A stretch of DNA of 64,000 nucleotides from Alloprevotella timonensis_A (GTDB lineage Bacteria > Bacteroidota > Bacteroidia > Bacteroidales > Bacteroidaceae), in assembly GCA_963589615.1 (NCBI GenBank), contig CAVALA010000001.1:62001-126000 (forward strand), in the 5' to 3' direction. The first letter of the stretch is position 1, and every line of letters starts with the position of its first letter. This document shows positions 8,292-17,300 of this stretch, in pieces. Made by a program: the position numbers and the translations under genes. The notes below the pieces were generated by a model that did no database searches, had not been told where the DNA came from, and worked only from the letters and a program-made list of their open reading frames with translations.

Positions 8292-10127
8292 ATGCAAATA
8301 ACCAAACGCTTATCATGTCTTCTCTGCGCCATTGTATGCAGTTGCACTCAATGGCTATATGCCCAAAGCATGAATGCGCAAATTGAAGATAGAGGCGAAT
8401 ACTTCACACTCACCTTTACCGTCAACTCTAGCGACGCGACGTCTTTCACACCACCTTCATTTGCTGATCTTGAAGTGCTCAACGGACCAGCAAAATCCAC
8501 GATGAGCAACGTTCAGATTGTCAACGGACATATGTCGCGATCGTCAAGTACAACGTTTACCTACGTCCTAGCTCCTAAAAAGATAGGACGCCTCACCATC
8601 GGTTCGGCAAGCGTCAGAGTAGGAGGAAAGGTCGTTAAGTCTCGCCCCATTACATACAAAGCACAAGCGGCAAGCGGCAAATCGTCCCAAGCGTCCGCGG
8701 CAAGGCAAAGCCAACAAGCATCCGCTTCATCATACAACACGGACATACAACGGACTGGAAGCCCTGTCACAGAACGCGACCTTTTCATTGACGTCACGCC
8801 AAGCCGCACGAAAGTCCACGAGCAAGAAGCCGTACTCCTCACCTACCGCATACACGCAAAAGTTGGCGTAGCCTTGTCTAATACACAACTCACGGCTAAG
8901 CCAGATTTCAAAGGACTCATTTCGCAAGAAATTCCCCTTCCCAACAATCAGATACAAACTTCAATTGAGCATCGTGGAAACGGCACCTACAAAACGGGAA
9001 CATTGCTCCAATACGTGGTATTTCCCCAACAAAGCGGAAAAATCACGATTCCAAGCATCAGTTTTGACTGCACCGTAATCCAACAAGACGACGCACTTAG
9101 CCCCATGGAAGCCTTTTTCAACGGTGGTGGAACAATTGGCGTCAGCGTAAAACGAAAAGTGGCTCCCCTCACGATTGACGTTGAAGCCCTCCCTCAGCCC
9201 AAGCCTGCCGGTTATGCTGGAGCTGTAGGTAAATTCGCCATTAAAGGTCAACTCCTCAACCAAAGTGTACGAACAAACGATGTGGCCACATACCGCATCA
9301 CACTGAGCGGAACGGGAAACACGAAACTCATTACTGCACCGCAAGTTACTTTTCCGAAAGACTTTGACACCTTTGACCCCAAAACGAACGACAAGACAAA
9401 GGTAACTCGAAACGGAATGACTGGTGATGTCACATTCGACTACACATTCGTACCACGCAATGTTGGGAAATACACCATTCCTGCCACCAACTTTGTATAC
9501 TACGATACTGAAGCAAGGGAATACCGCACGCTTTCTATATCCGCATTCACCATTGATGTAAAGAAAGGAGACAAGTCGAGAAGCGACGTTGACAAACAAC
9601 TAGCATTACTCCAAAGCGACATTCGTGACACGCACAAACTGTCATCTGCAAGTTCTCAAACATTCTTCGCTCGCGTTCTCCCTCGATGGAACACATGGCT
9701 TTATTGGACGACAACAGCCATATTACTTGCAATCTTTGCCGCAACACTGAAAGCCATATCAGTCTATGCCGGAAACAAATTAGACACTATAGGACGTAAA
9801 CGCCGAGGAGCAGCAAAGAATTCGCAACGTCTTCTTAGCGAGGCAGAAAAGCTAATCAACGACCCTGACGGACGCAAGTTCTACGCCACCATCGCACGCG
9901 CTCTCCAACAATATGTAATAGACACTTTCAACATCAGCACAGCCGAACTTACGAAAGAACATATGGCAGAGCTCCTCGTTGAAAAAGGTGTAGAGCAAAA
10001 CAATATAGATGCGCTTCTCAAACTCCTTGACGAATGCGAGATGGCACAATATGCCCCAAACAGCGATGCAGAGCGCCAGACTACGCTCAACGAAGCAAAA
10101 CGCATAATTGATATGATTATACGATGA
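8292..10127 (+). CDS. batD: BatD oxygen-tolerance family protein
   Basis: This 611-residue protein has a signal peptide (1-24, ending LYAQ), a long periplasmic beta-sandwich region characteristic of BatD, a membrane helix near residues 465-488 and a cytoplasmic helical tail. A low-complexity Ser/Ala/Gln linker lies near residues 130-155. It is the largest component of the Bat system and probably forms its extracytoplasmic platform; biochemical function is unknown. It follows batC by 42 bp and overlaps batE by ATGA at 10124-10127. Confidence 0.88.
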   Translation: MQITKRLSCLLCAIVCSCTQWLYAQSMNAQIEDRGEYFTLTFTVNSSDATSFTPPSFADLEVLNGPAKSTMSNVQIVNGHMSRSSSTTFTYVLAPKKIGRLTIGSASVRVGGKVVKSRPITYKAQAASGKSSQASAARQSQQASASSYNTDIQRTGSPVTERDLFIDVTPSRTKVHEQEAVLLTYRIHAKVGVALSNTQLTAKPDFKGLISQEIPLPNNQIQTSIEHRGNGTYKTGTLLQYVVFPQQSGKITIPSISFDCTVIQQDDALSPMEAFFNGGGTIGVSVKRKVAPLTIDVEALPQPKPAGYAGAVGKFAIKGQLLNQSVRTNDVATYRITLSGTGNTKLITAPQVTFPKDFDTFDPKTNDKTKVTRNGMTGDVTFDYTFVPRNVGKYTIPATNFVYYDTEAREYRTLSISAFTIDVKKGDKSRSDVDKQLALLQSDIRDTHKLSSASSQTFFARVLPRWNTWLYWTTTAILLAIFAATLKAISVYAGNKLDTIGRKRRGAAKNSQRLLSEAEKLINDPDGRKFYATIARALQQYVIDTFNISTAELTKEHMAELLVEKGVEQNNIDALLKLLDECEMAQYAPNSDAERQTTLNEAKRIIDMIIR

Positions 10128-10942
10128 AACGACATATTTTTACTCTTCTCATCACACTGCCGATAGCGTTTGCCATCATGTTCTACATAAGTCCTGATGC
10201 TTTTGCACAAAACGCTACCAAAATTACAGACAAGACATTGTCCTTAAGCAATGCCCAAAAAGCGTATAAGGCAAAAGATTACGCACAAGCTGCACGATTC
10301 TATGAAGCTTGCCTTAGGCAGGAGCAAAAAGCAGCCAACGAAGAACAAGCCGCAGAGATTTGCTACAACCTAGGCAATTGTTTCTATCGAATGAAAGAAT
10401 ATCCGCGCGCTGTACTTTACTACCAACGCGCACTTAAAATTAAACCTGAAAACGAAGATGCTGTATTCAACCTGCAACTGACGCAAGCAAAACTTGCCGA
10501 CCGCTTTGAATCACCATCTGAAATGTTTTTCGTAACATGGTTCCGCAACATCATAACCAAACATAACGCGGACACTTGGGGACATAACGCGCTACTCGTA
10601 CTTATAGTGGCACTTATACTCTTGGGGTGCTTCCGGATTGCCAACCAAACAGCAATACGTAAAATTGGTTTCTTCGGTTTTATCGCATTTTTCGCGCTCA
10701 CCATTGTCTTTTACGCTTTTGCTGCGCTTCAACAGCATCGTCATAACAAAGAGCAACAGTTTGTGGTGATGAGTGAAACGCAGTCCTACACTTCTCCATC
10801 CGCATCTGCTCCAAAATCACGGATTCTCAACGAAGGTACGACGCTCAAACTAATCGACACGGCGAACGAACGTTGGATTCAAGTAGAAATGCCCGACGGC
10901 AAAACCACATGGATTGACCAATCTACTGTAGAAAAAGTATAA
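10124..10942 (+). CDS. batE: BatE-type TPR/SH3 membrane protein
   Basis: This 272-residue protein has a signal peptide, a TPR region (about 40-120, with YNLGNCFYRMKEYPRAVLYY), two adjacent membrane helices (about 148-165 and 178-202) and a C-terminal SH3-like domain (about 210-272, ending WIDQSTVEKV). SH3-like domains of this type often bind peptides or cell wall. It overlaps batD by four bases and lies 24 bp before the PAP2 gene, so transcription may continue into the lipid phosphatase. The order batA-B-C-D-E is complete here. Confidence 0.85.
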   Translation: MKRHIFTLLITLPIAFAIMFYISPDAFAQNATKITDKTLSLSNAQKAYKAKDYAQAARFYEACLRQEQKAANEEQAAEICYNLGNCFYRMKEYPRAVLYYQRALKIKPENEDAVFNLQLTQAKLADRFESPSEMFFVTWFRNIITKHNADTWGHNALLVLIVALILLGCFRIANQTAIRKIGFFGFIAFFALTIVFYAFAALQQHRHNKEQQFVVMSETQSYTSPSASAPKSRILNEGTTLKLIDTANERWIQVEMPDGKTTWIDQSTVEKV

Positions 10943-10966
10943 GTCTTAAAATATAAAGCACAAGAA

Positions 10967-11671
10967 ATGAATTCAATAGACCAAAGCCTTACGCTATTGC
11001 TCAACGGAAGCCAATGCGTCTACCTTGATCAAATAGCGCTTATAGCCACGAAAACAGTCACATGGTTTCCGCTCGCCTTGGTGTTGCTTTACGTCCTTGT
11101 GCGTCACAACAATCTCGTCACACTCGCGTGGACCATCTTTGCCATAGCCCTCACTATTCTTTTGGCAGACCAAGTAGCTTCAAGCATCTTTAAACCTCTA
11201 GTTGCGCGCTATAGACCTGCACAAGACCCATCATTTATGTATGCAGTAGACGTTGTAAACGGGTACCGTGGAGGACTTTACGGATTCTTCTCAAGCCATG
11301 CAGCAAACACATTCGCCGTAGCCACTTTCGTTTCGCTCCTCATTCGAAACCGTACACTTGCGTTATGGCTATTGTCCTGGTGCCTCGTAAACTGCTGGTC
11401 ACGCGTCTATTTAGGTGTACATTACGTAGGAGACTTGCTCACGGGTGCACTATGGGGTCTCTTTGCCGGGTGGGTAATTTATAAACTTTGGCAAAAATAT
11501 GCCCATCATACCACACTATGGAAACAGTGTTACAAAAGGAACGGCACAAAGTTCACATCTTCCGAAAATACGCTCACATCAAGCGGCTTTAGCATAAGTT
11601 CCGTGCGCTTACTCATATTAATCCTAACTTTGACCTATCTATACATCTCCCTGCGCGCACTCGTAAGTTGA
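10967..11671 (+). CDS. PAP2 family membrane phosphatase
   Basis: This 234-residue multi-span membrane protein of the type 2 phosphatidic acid phosphatase family dephosphorylates lipid-linked phosphates, in bacteria often undecaprenyl diphosphate or phosphatidylglycerol phosphate. All three catalytic motifs are visible: KPLVARYRP (about 76-84, KX6RP), FFSSHAANT (about 107-115) and SRVYLGVHYVGD (about 144-155, SRX5HX3D). It starts 24 bp after batE and may be the last gene of that operon. The substrate is undetermined; undecaprenyl diphosphate is an inference. Confidence 0.85.
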   Translation: MNSIDQSLTLLLNGSQCVYLDQIALIATKTVTWFPLALVLLYVLVRHNNLVTLAWTIFAIALTILLADQVASSIFKPLVARYRPAQDPSFMYAVDVVNGYRGGLYGFFSSHAANTFAVATFVSLLIRNRTLALWLLSWCLVNCWSRVYLGVHYVGDLLTGALWGLFAGWVIYKLWQKYAHHTTLWKQCYKRNGTKFTSSENTLTSSGFSISSVRLLILILTLTYLYISLRALVS

Positions 11672-11740
11672 CCTCGTGTCCAAAAACTGCGCTTTCACCG
11701 AAAAAGCTAGACGATGCGCATCTATAAAAGAATAAATGCT

Positions 11741-11748
11741 TAACTTTG
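11741..11748 (+). promoter_or_regulatory. -7 promoter box before bamD
   Basis: TAACTTTG at 11741-11748 matches the Bacteroidetes -7 consensus. The start codon of bamD is only 16 bp downstream, so the transcript would carry an untranslated leader of roughly 10 nt. No clear -33 element was seen. Confidence 0.5.
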
Positions 11749-11763
11749 CCACAAATTCCGACT

Positions 11764-12648
11764 ATGAACAAAATTCTGCCCGCCATACTGTGCAGCTCAA
11801 TGCTGCTCGTAGTTTCATGTGCTGACTACAACCGCATCGTAAAGACTTCTGATTATGAATACAAATACGAAGCGGCCAAACAATATTATGCAGAAGGACA
11901 GTACAACAGAGCTGCCTCGGTATTGAGCGACTTGCTCACCACCCTAAAGGGCACCGAACAAGGCGAAGAATCCATGTATCTCTCAGGTATGTGTAACCTC
12001 AAGTCGCATGCCTATGATGCCGCTTCTGCTATTTTCAAGAAATACTACCAGACATATCCGCGCGGACGTTATGCCGAACAAGCACGATTCAACACGGGTT
12101 ACTCGCTTTACATGAACACCCCAGAGCCCCGTTTGGATCAAACGCCCACTTACGAAGCTGTAACGGAATTCCAAAATTTTATTGAGACCTATCCAAGCAG
12201 TTCACTCCGCCAGCAAGCACAAGACTATATTTTCAAGCTTCAAGACAAACTCGTAGAAAAAGAATATCTCTCTGCAAAACTTTACTACGACCTAGGAGCT
12301 TACATTGGCAATGGTACCAACGGTAACTATGGTGCATGCATACTTACCGCTGAAAATGCCATAAAGGACTACCCCTACACCACGCGACGCGAAGACTTCT
12401 CTGTTCTCATACTCCGCGCCAAATTCGCCTTAGCGCGTATGAGCGTAGAAACAAAAAAAGAAGAGCGCTATCATGCAGCGATTGACGAATACTACGGTTT
12501 CGTGACTGAATATCCAGAGTCGAAATATATGTCAGAAGCCAAGCGACTTTTTGCTTCTGCAAAAAAATATGTACCCAAGGATAGTCAAAACGATGAATCC
12601 GACACTACGTCAAGCGCAACAAACGGTGAAACCTCTGCTATAAGATAA
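11764..12648 (+). CDS. bamD: outer membrane assembly lipoprotein BamD
   Basis: This 294-residue lipoprotein belongs to the beta-barrel assembly (BAM) machinery, anchored in the inner leaflet of the outer membrane and built of tetratricopeptide repeats. The signal peptide ends in a VVSC lipobox (lipid Cys19). Repeated TPR-like helices follow, for example KYEAAKQYYAEGQYNRA and the QTYPRGRYAEQARFNTGYSL segment typical of BamD. The final 25 residues are polar and Ser/Thr/Asp-rich. I chose the ATG at 11764 because the codon at 11746 would precede the signal peptide and overlap the promoter box. rpoZ follows after 55 bp, the usual neighbour in Bacteroidales. Confidence 0.88.
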   Translation: MNKILPAILCSSMLLVVSCADYNRIVKTSDYEYKYEAAKQYYAEGQYNRAASVLSDLLTTLKGTEQGEESMYLSGMCNLKSHAYDAASAIFKKYYQTYPRGRYAEQARFNTGYSLYMNTPEPRLDQTPTYEAVTEFQNFIETYPSSSLRQQAQDYIFKLQDKLVEKEYLSAKLYYDLGAYIGNGTNGNYGACILTAENAIKDYPYTTRREDFSVLILRAKFALARMSVETKKEERYHAAIDEYYGFVTEYPESKYMSEAKRLFASAKKYVPKDSQNDESDTTSSATNGETSAIR

Positions 12649-12703
12649 TCAGGTCACTCAACAAATAACAAAACATTAGAAACAACGAACACAAAATAAA
12701 GCA

Positions 12704-13048
12704 ATGGATTACAAAAAAAGCAAAGCGCCTACCAACACGGTCACTTACAACATCTTGGACTTCTGCAAAGGAACGGACAACATATACGAAAGCGTGGCTA
12801 TCATTGCTAAACGCGCCAACCAGATTTCCGTCAAGATGAAGGAAGACCTTTCCAAAAAACTTAAGGAATTTGCTTCCAACACCGACAACCTGGAAGAAAC
12901 ATTCGAAAATCGCGAACAGATTGAAATCTCCCGCTACTACGAAAAGCTTCCCAAGCCCACACTCATCGCAGCCGACGAATTTCTCAACGGAAGAGTATAT
13001 TTCCGCAATCCTAGCAAGGAAAAGGAAAACATCGGCAATGAATTATGA
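12704..13048 (+). CDS. rpoZ: RNA polymerase omega subunit (Rpb6-like)
   Basis: This 114-residue small RNA polymerase subunit helps assemble and stabilise the core by binding the beta-prime chain. The sequence has the Bacteroidetes version of the fold: NIYESVAIIAKRANQIS, the helix that in other species carries the omega signature, followed by a charged region and FLNGRVYFRNP near the end. It overlaps the next gene by ATGA at 13045-13048, suggesting coupled translation. In this phylum the family is annotated as Rpb6/omega and diverges from the proteobacterial RpoZ. Confidence 0.85.
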   Translation: MDYKKSKAPTNTVTYNILDFCKGTDNIYESVAIIAKRANQISVKMKEDLSKKLKEFASNTDNLEETFENREQIEISRYYEKLPKPTLIAADEFLNGRVYFRNPSKEKENIGNEL

Positions 13049-13506
13049 TACAGCGTGTACAAACCATCTATCTACTTCTCGCTGTAGTATTTTCAGCCCT
13101 CTCGCTCTTTTTACCTCAAATCGGATTTACCGATGCTAAGGGCATTGAAGTAGCTACGGCAACAGGACTTGGAATTACCAGCACGCTTGGCGAACTCGCT
13201 GGCCGGCATCCGGTAGCACCACTTTGTGCCACTACACTTGCCATAATCGTCCCACTGATCGCAATTTTCCTCTTCAAAAAGCGTAAACGTCAAATGAGTT
13301 TCTGCACATTTAGTGTTGAACTCAATTTACTTGCACTTATCTTGTATGCAATTAATGCATATAATGTTTGCGAGACAAGCTCTCTATCGCCAACTCTCAA
13401 AGTTGGCATTGTTTGCCCAATATTGGCAATCATTGCCGCTCTCATGGCACGAAAAGGCATCAAGCACGATGATGATATGGTGCGTTCCGAATATCGTATA
13501 CGCTAA
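13045..13506 (+). CDS. DUF4293 family membrane protein
   Basis: This 153-residue protein has four predicted membrane helices (about 5-25, 55-75, 80-100, 108-130) and a basic C-terminus. The opening MIQRVQTIYLLLA is the hallmark of DUF4293, a Bacteroidetes family of unknown function almost always next to rpoZ. It shares the ATGA junction with rpoZ, and a terminator-like hairpin follows at 13516-13577, ending the bamD-rpoZ transcript. Confidence 0.85.
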   Translation: MIQRVQTIYLLLAVVFSALSLFLPQIGFTDAKGIEVATATGLGITSTLGELAGRHPVAPLCATTLAIIVPLIAIFLFKKRKRQMSFCTFSVELNLLALILYAINAYNVCETSSLSPTLKVGIVCPILAIIAALMARKGIKHDDDMVRSEYRIR

Positions 13507-13515
13507 TACAAGAAC

Positions 13516-13577
13516 AATGCGAGACATAACAAGTAGGCTTTCATACACTAACTTGAATGTCCCGCATTTTTCATTTT
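13516..13577 (+). terminator. terminator after the DUF4293 gene
   Basis: An imperfect long stem pairs AATGCGaGACAT (from 13516) with ATGTCcCGCATT (to 13568), with AAGT/ACTT pairing further in. It is followed by TTTTTCATTTTT. It fits an intrinsic terminator ahead of ssb. Confidence 0.65.
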
Positions 13578-13634
13578 TAAGGCCGTTCATTATACTATCG
13601 CATATTTTCTAACCTTTTACAAATCCACAGAAAC

Positions 13635-14108
13635 ATGTCACTCAACAAAGCTATGCTTATAGGCAACGTCGGTGTCGACCCCGAAGTACGCTACATTGAA
13701 AACGGAACATGCACTGCACGCATCCGATTGGCCACATCAACGCCAGGCTACACCCTTCCTAATGGTACAAATGTACCCGAACGAACGGAGTGGCATACCC
13801 TTCAGCTATGGGGTAAACTTGCATCGGTAGCAGAGAAGTATGTTCACAAAGGCGACAAACTCTATGTCGAAGGTTCACTTCGTACCCGCAACTATACGGA
13901 TAGACAAGGTGCACAACATTACGTTACGGAAATTTGGGTAAATAGCATGGAAATGCTTACGCCCAAAAGCCAAGCGCAATCAAACGCAACGCCCAACAAT
14001 GCGACATCACAAGCATCCACATCTCAAGCATCTCAAGATAAGTCTGAAGCACAAAAGGCAGACGCGTTCTTCAACCCGAACAATACAGACTTGAAACCTC
14101 CGTTCTAA
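13635..14108 (+). CDS. ssb: single-stranded DNA-binding protein
   Basis: This 157-residue protein has an N-terminal OB-fold domain (residues 1-105) that coats single-stranded DNA in replication and repair, beginning MSLNKAMLIGNVGVDPEVRY. A flexible Asn/Ala/Ser/Gln-rich linker (about 112-140) leads to the short tip NTDLKPPF, the likely protein-docking peptide equivalent to DDIPF of E. coli SSB but less acidic. The start is the ATG at 13635. It is followed 38 bp later by the phosphopantetheinyl transferase gene. Confidence 0.93.
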   Translation: MSLNKAMLIGNVGVDPEVRYIENGTCTARIRLATSTPGYTLPNGTNVPERTEWHTLQLWGKLASVAEKYVHKGDKLYVEGSLRTRNYTDRQGAQHYVTEIWVNSMEMLTPKSQAQSNATPNNATSQASTSQASQDKSEAQKADAFFNPNNTDLKPPF

Positions 14109-14146
14109 GCCTTACGTTAAGCATTTCTGATTTACTCTTAGCAAAC

Positions 14147-14839
14147 ATGGATATACGCATTTGCGAATTTACCCCCGAACATACCACACTATTAAACGCG
14201 GCCGAAGTCCACGACTCCTGTCGCGTTTATTTATGGGCACATCAGCTAAAACTGCCAAAGTTGCATGACATGATGGCAGAACTATGTCAGTTCTCACCAT
14301 CCGATATATTGGGTGAACATGACGAAACTCCGAAGTATCCGCAATCTGTCAAAAGACAAATAGAAATACTATCCTTAAAAATTATGTGCAGCAAAATCTT
14401 CGGTAAAGGCACATCCATTGCGCACACTCCCGAAGGTAAGCCCATATTATTGGGACACTTTACAAACGACATTTGCATAAGCGTCACGCATACATCCGGA
14501 TATTACGCTCTCAGCGTTGCTTCACGTTCGCATGGTATTGATATCGAGTATAAAAGCGAAAGAGCATTACATCTTCTAGACAAATTTCTCACCCCTGATG
14601 AGAAAACAATACACTTACCACAATTCACAAAACCTGAGAGCAACGCCACAGCTTTGTGGTGCGCAAAAGAAGCTGCCTTTAAAACCTTCAGCTCGCCTAC
14701 CATCACATTAATCAACCAGCTACATCTGGTTGTAGAAGACAACCAACAATTAACTGCAGTCCCTATTGATAACGAAGGAACTAAAGCAGAGCTCTACTTC
14801 TTTCAGATAAACGACTGCATACTCGCCGTAAGCTTGTAA
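14147..14839 (+). CDS. 4'-phosphopantetheinyl transferase superfamily protein
   Basis: This 230-residue protein resembles Sfp/AcpT-type enzymes that move the phosphopantetheine arm of CoA onto carrier proteins. The two signature segments are present: GIDIEYKSE (about residues 130-138, metal-binding Asp and Glu) and WCAKEAAFKTF (about 171-181), with ISVTHTSGYYALSVAS upstream. It follows ssb closely on the same strand. Whether it serves the fatty-acid carrier protein or a secondary pathway cannot be told. Confidence 0.85.
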   Translation: MDIRICEFTPEHTTLLNAAEVHDSCRVYLWAHQLKLPKLHDMMAELCQFSPSDILGEHDETPKYPQSVKRQIEILSLKIMCSKIFGKGTSIAHTPEGKPILLGHFTNDICISVTHTSGYYALSVASRSHGIDIEYKSERALHLLDKFLTPDEKTIHLPQFTKPESNATALWCAKEAAFKTFSSPTITLINQLHLVVEDNQQLTAVPIDNEGTKAELYFFQINDCILAVSL

Positions 14840-14860
14840 GGCACAACTCATTTTTTTTCG

Positions 14861-14868
14861 TAATTTTG
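14861..14868 (+). promoter_or_regulatory. -7 promoter box before the ABC-F gene
   Basis: TAATTTTG at 14861-14868 fits the TAnnTTTG consensus and lies in the gap before the ABC-F start at 14981, leaving a leader of roughly 105 nt. The nearest TTG (14834-14836) is 24 bp upstream, further than the usual 19-21, so the -33 is uncertain. Confidence 0.45.
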
Positions 14869-14980
14869 CACTTGCATTGCTTAGTGCGAAGAAGAAATTC
14901 TTTTGATAAGTAACGTTCCGAACGTTCGCACCAAGTTTAAGTCATAACAAAAATACCACAAACCACACTGACAACATAAA

Positions 14981-16594
14981 ATGATCACAGTATCCAACTT
15001 GGCCATTCAGTTTGGCAAGCGCATCCTCTATCAGGATGTCAACATGAAGTTTACGAACGGAAATATCTACGGCATAATAGGAGCCAATGGCGCTGGAAAG
15101 TCCACGCTATTAAAAGCAATATCTGGAGAACTTGAACCCACTAAAGGTTCCGTTGAACTCGGACCGGGCGAGCGTCTCTCCGTATTGAGCCAGGATCACT
15201 TCAAATTCGACGACCAAACTGTACTCGACACTGTGCTTCAAGGCCATACAGTCATGTGGAAAATCATGCAAGAACGCAACGAGCTCTACTCTAAAGCCGA
15301 TTTCACAGACGAAGACGGCATAAAAGTCGCAGAACTCGAAGATAAGTTTGCGCAGATGGGAGGCTACACGGCAGAAAACGATGCTGCAACCTTGCTCAGC
15401 GGACTTGGAATCAAAGAATCACTCCACGGCAAACTCATGGGCGAACTCTCAGGTAAGGAGAAAGTTCGTGTAATGCTTGCACAAGCTCTCTTTGGTGAAC
15501 CCGACAACTTGCTCCTAGACGAACCTACCAACGACCTTGACCTTGAAACCGTAGAATGGTTAGAAGACTATCTCGGCAACTTTGAGCACACCGTTCTCGT
15601 GGTAAGCCACGACCGCCACTTCTTGGACCAAGTATGTACCCACACAGTAGACATTGACTTTGGCAAAGTAACTCTTTTCTCTGGAAACTACTCGTTTTGG
15701 TACGAAAGTTCTCAACTCGCTCTTCGTCAGGCACAAAACCAAAAGCAAAAAGCCGAGGAGAAGAAGAAAGAACTTGAAGAATTCATCCGTCGCTTTTCCG
15801 CCAATGTGGCCAAGAGTCGCCAGACTACGAGCCGCAAGAAGATGCTTGAAAAGCTCAATGTGGAGGAAATCAAGCCCTCAACCCGCAAATATCCTGGCAT
15901 CATTTTCCAAATGGACCGCGATCCGGGTAACCAAATTCTTGAAGTCAAAGACCTCAAAGCGACGACAGAGGATGGTACTGTGCTCTTCGATAATGTGAAT
16001 TTCTCCGTAGAAAAAGGTGAGAAAATCGTATTCCTTAGCCATGACCCCCGTGCCATGACCGCTTTGTTTGAAATTATAAACCAAAATGCGAAACCCGCAG
16101 CTGGTCAATTCAAATGGGGCGTAACCATCACAACCGCTTATCTCCCCCTGGACAATACGACATTCTTCAACACCGACTATAATATGCTTGATTGGCTGAG
16201 TCAGTACGGTGAGGGTAACGATGTCTACTTCAAGGCATTCCTCGGCCGTATGCTTTTCAAGGACGAAGACATCATGAAGAAAGTTAATGTACTCTCCGGT
16301 GGTGAAAAAATGCGATGCATGATAGCTCGCATGCAGCTTAGAAATGCGAACTGTCTAATTCTCGATACGCCCACCAACCACCTCGACATGGAGAGTATAC
16401 AAGCTTTCAACAACAACCTCAAGCTCTTCAAGGGAAATATATTGTTCTCTAGCCATGACCACGAATTCATCAATACAATAGCCAACCGCATCATTGAACT
16501 GACCCCCAATGGCACGATTGATAAACTGATGAACTACGAAGAATATATCCACGACGAACGTGTCAAAGAATTGCGCGAAAAACTCTACAACTAA
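14981..16594 (+). CDS. ABC-F family ATPase with a degenerate second nucleotide site
   Basis: This 537-residue soluble protein has two ABC domains, a linker with a charged coiled coil (about 250-300) and no membrane segment, as in ABC-F translation factors that bind the ribosomal E site. Domain 1 has Walker A GANGAGKS (34-41) and Walker B LLLDEP (177-182), but its signature is LSGKE (156-160). Domain 2 keeps the signature LSGGE (438-442) and the switch His492. Its Walker A position reads SHDPRAMTA (353-361, no P-loop Lys) and its Walker B reads LDTP, Thr463 replacing the catalytic Glu. I recall similar divergence in other Bacteroidetes members. The closest well-known type is YbiT-like; the target function is unknown. 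Confidence 0.88.
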   Translation: MITVSNLAIQFGKRILYQDVNMKFTNGNIYGIIGANGAGKSTLLKAISGELEPTKGSVELGPGERLSVLSQDHFKFDDQTVLDTVLQGHTVMWKIMQERNELYSKADFTDEDGIKVAELEDKFAQMGGYTAENDAATLLSGLGIKESLHGKLMGELSGKEKVRVMLAQALFGEPDNLLLDEPTNDLDLETVEWLEDYLGNFEHTVLVVSHDRHFLDQVCTHTVDIDFGKVTLFSGNYSFWYESSQLALRQAQNQKQKAEEKKKELEEFIRRFSANVAKSRQTTSRKKMLEKLNVEEIKPSTRKYPGIIFQMDRDPGNQILEVKDLKATTEDGTVLFDNVNFSVEKGEKIVFLSHDPRAMTALFEIINQNAKPAAGQFKWGVTITTAYLPLDNTTFFNTDYNMLDWLSQYGEGNDVYFKAFLGRMLFKDEDIMKKVNVLSGGEKMRCMIARMQLRNANCLILDTPTNHLDMESIQAFNNNLKLFKGNILFSSHDHEFINTIANRIIELTPNGTIDKLMNYEEYIHDERVKELREKLYN

Positions 16595-16618
16595 AAGACT
16601 CTTCGCTTAAAAAACATG

Positions 16619-16656
16619 GCCTTGCAACTGTAAAAAAATATGGTTGCAAGGCTTTT
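16619..16656 (+). terminator. intrinsic terminator after the ABC-F gene
   Basis: GCCTTGCAAC (16619-16628) pairs perfectly with GTTGCAAGGC (16643-16652) across an A-rich 14-nt loop and is followed by TTTTC. It lies 24 bp after the stop codon. Confidence 0.8.
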
Positions 16657-16722
16657 CTTAAAAACAAAGCGTGAATAATGGCATAATCCTTGCATTGCCG
16701 CCATTTCAAAAACTGATTTATT

Positions 16723-17292
16723 ATGACTGAAGATAAAAACAAGACAATAGAAGAAGAAAAGAAGAACAACGAAGCTACTGAAACTAGTACTTCTCAAGCT
16801 GAAAGTGCAGCCGAAAAGCCAGCAGAAGAGAAATCTGATGCTGAAAAGTTGGCAGAAGCCGAAGCCCAAATTGCCGAATACAAAGACAAGTATCTTCGTC
16901 AAGTTGCCGAATTCGACAACTACCGCAAACGCACAATTAAAGAAAAGACTGAACTCATTCTCAATGGTGGCTCTAAAGTTTTGGAAGCCTTGCTCCCGAT
17001 TCTTGACGACTTGGAACGCGCTGCAGACAACATAGAAAAGAGTAATGACATATCCACGCTCAAAGAAGGAGTAAACCTCATCTTAGGAAAGCTCGAGAAA
17101 ACACTCGGTGCCCAGGGTTTGAAAAAGATGGAAACCGTTGGACAGGCTTTCGACACAGATTTTCATGAAGCAATAGCCTTAATCCCAGCACAGGAAGAAG
17201 CGCAAAAGAATCATGTCATTGACTGTGTACAAAATGGCTACTTACTAAACGACAAAGTATTGCGACACGCAAAAGTTGTTGTAGGACAATAA
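16723..17292 (+). CDS. grpE: nucleotide exchange factor GrpE
   Basis: This 189-residue co-chaperone releases ADP from DnaK. The N-terminal 50 residues are an acidic, Ala/Glu/Lys-rich disordered and coiled-coil region. The core follows with YLRQVAEFDNYRKRT, LLPILDDLERA and a C-terminal beta-wing that includes GQAFDTDFHEAIALIP. Length is normal. dnaJ follows 153 bp downstream on the same strand; dnaK is not in the window. No heat-shock inverted repeat (CIRCE) is visible upstream. Confidence 0.93.
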   Translation: MTEDKNKTIEEEKKNNEATETSTSQAESAAEKPAEEKSDAEKLAEAEAQIAEYKDKYLRQVAEFDNYRKRTIKEKTELILNGGSKVLEALLPILDDLERAADNIEKSNDISTLKEGVNLILGKLEKTLGAQGLKKMETVGQAFDTDFHEAIALIPAQEEAQKNHVIDCVQNGYLLNDKVLRHAKVVVGQ

Positions 17293-17300
17293 AGAACAGA

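Noticed and set aside
8961..9599. 212-codon minus-strand frame inside batD
   Set aside because: It is a shadow of batD, with no start context or domain.
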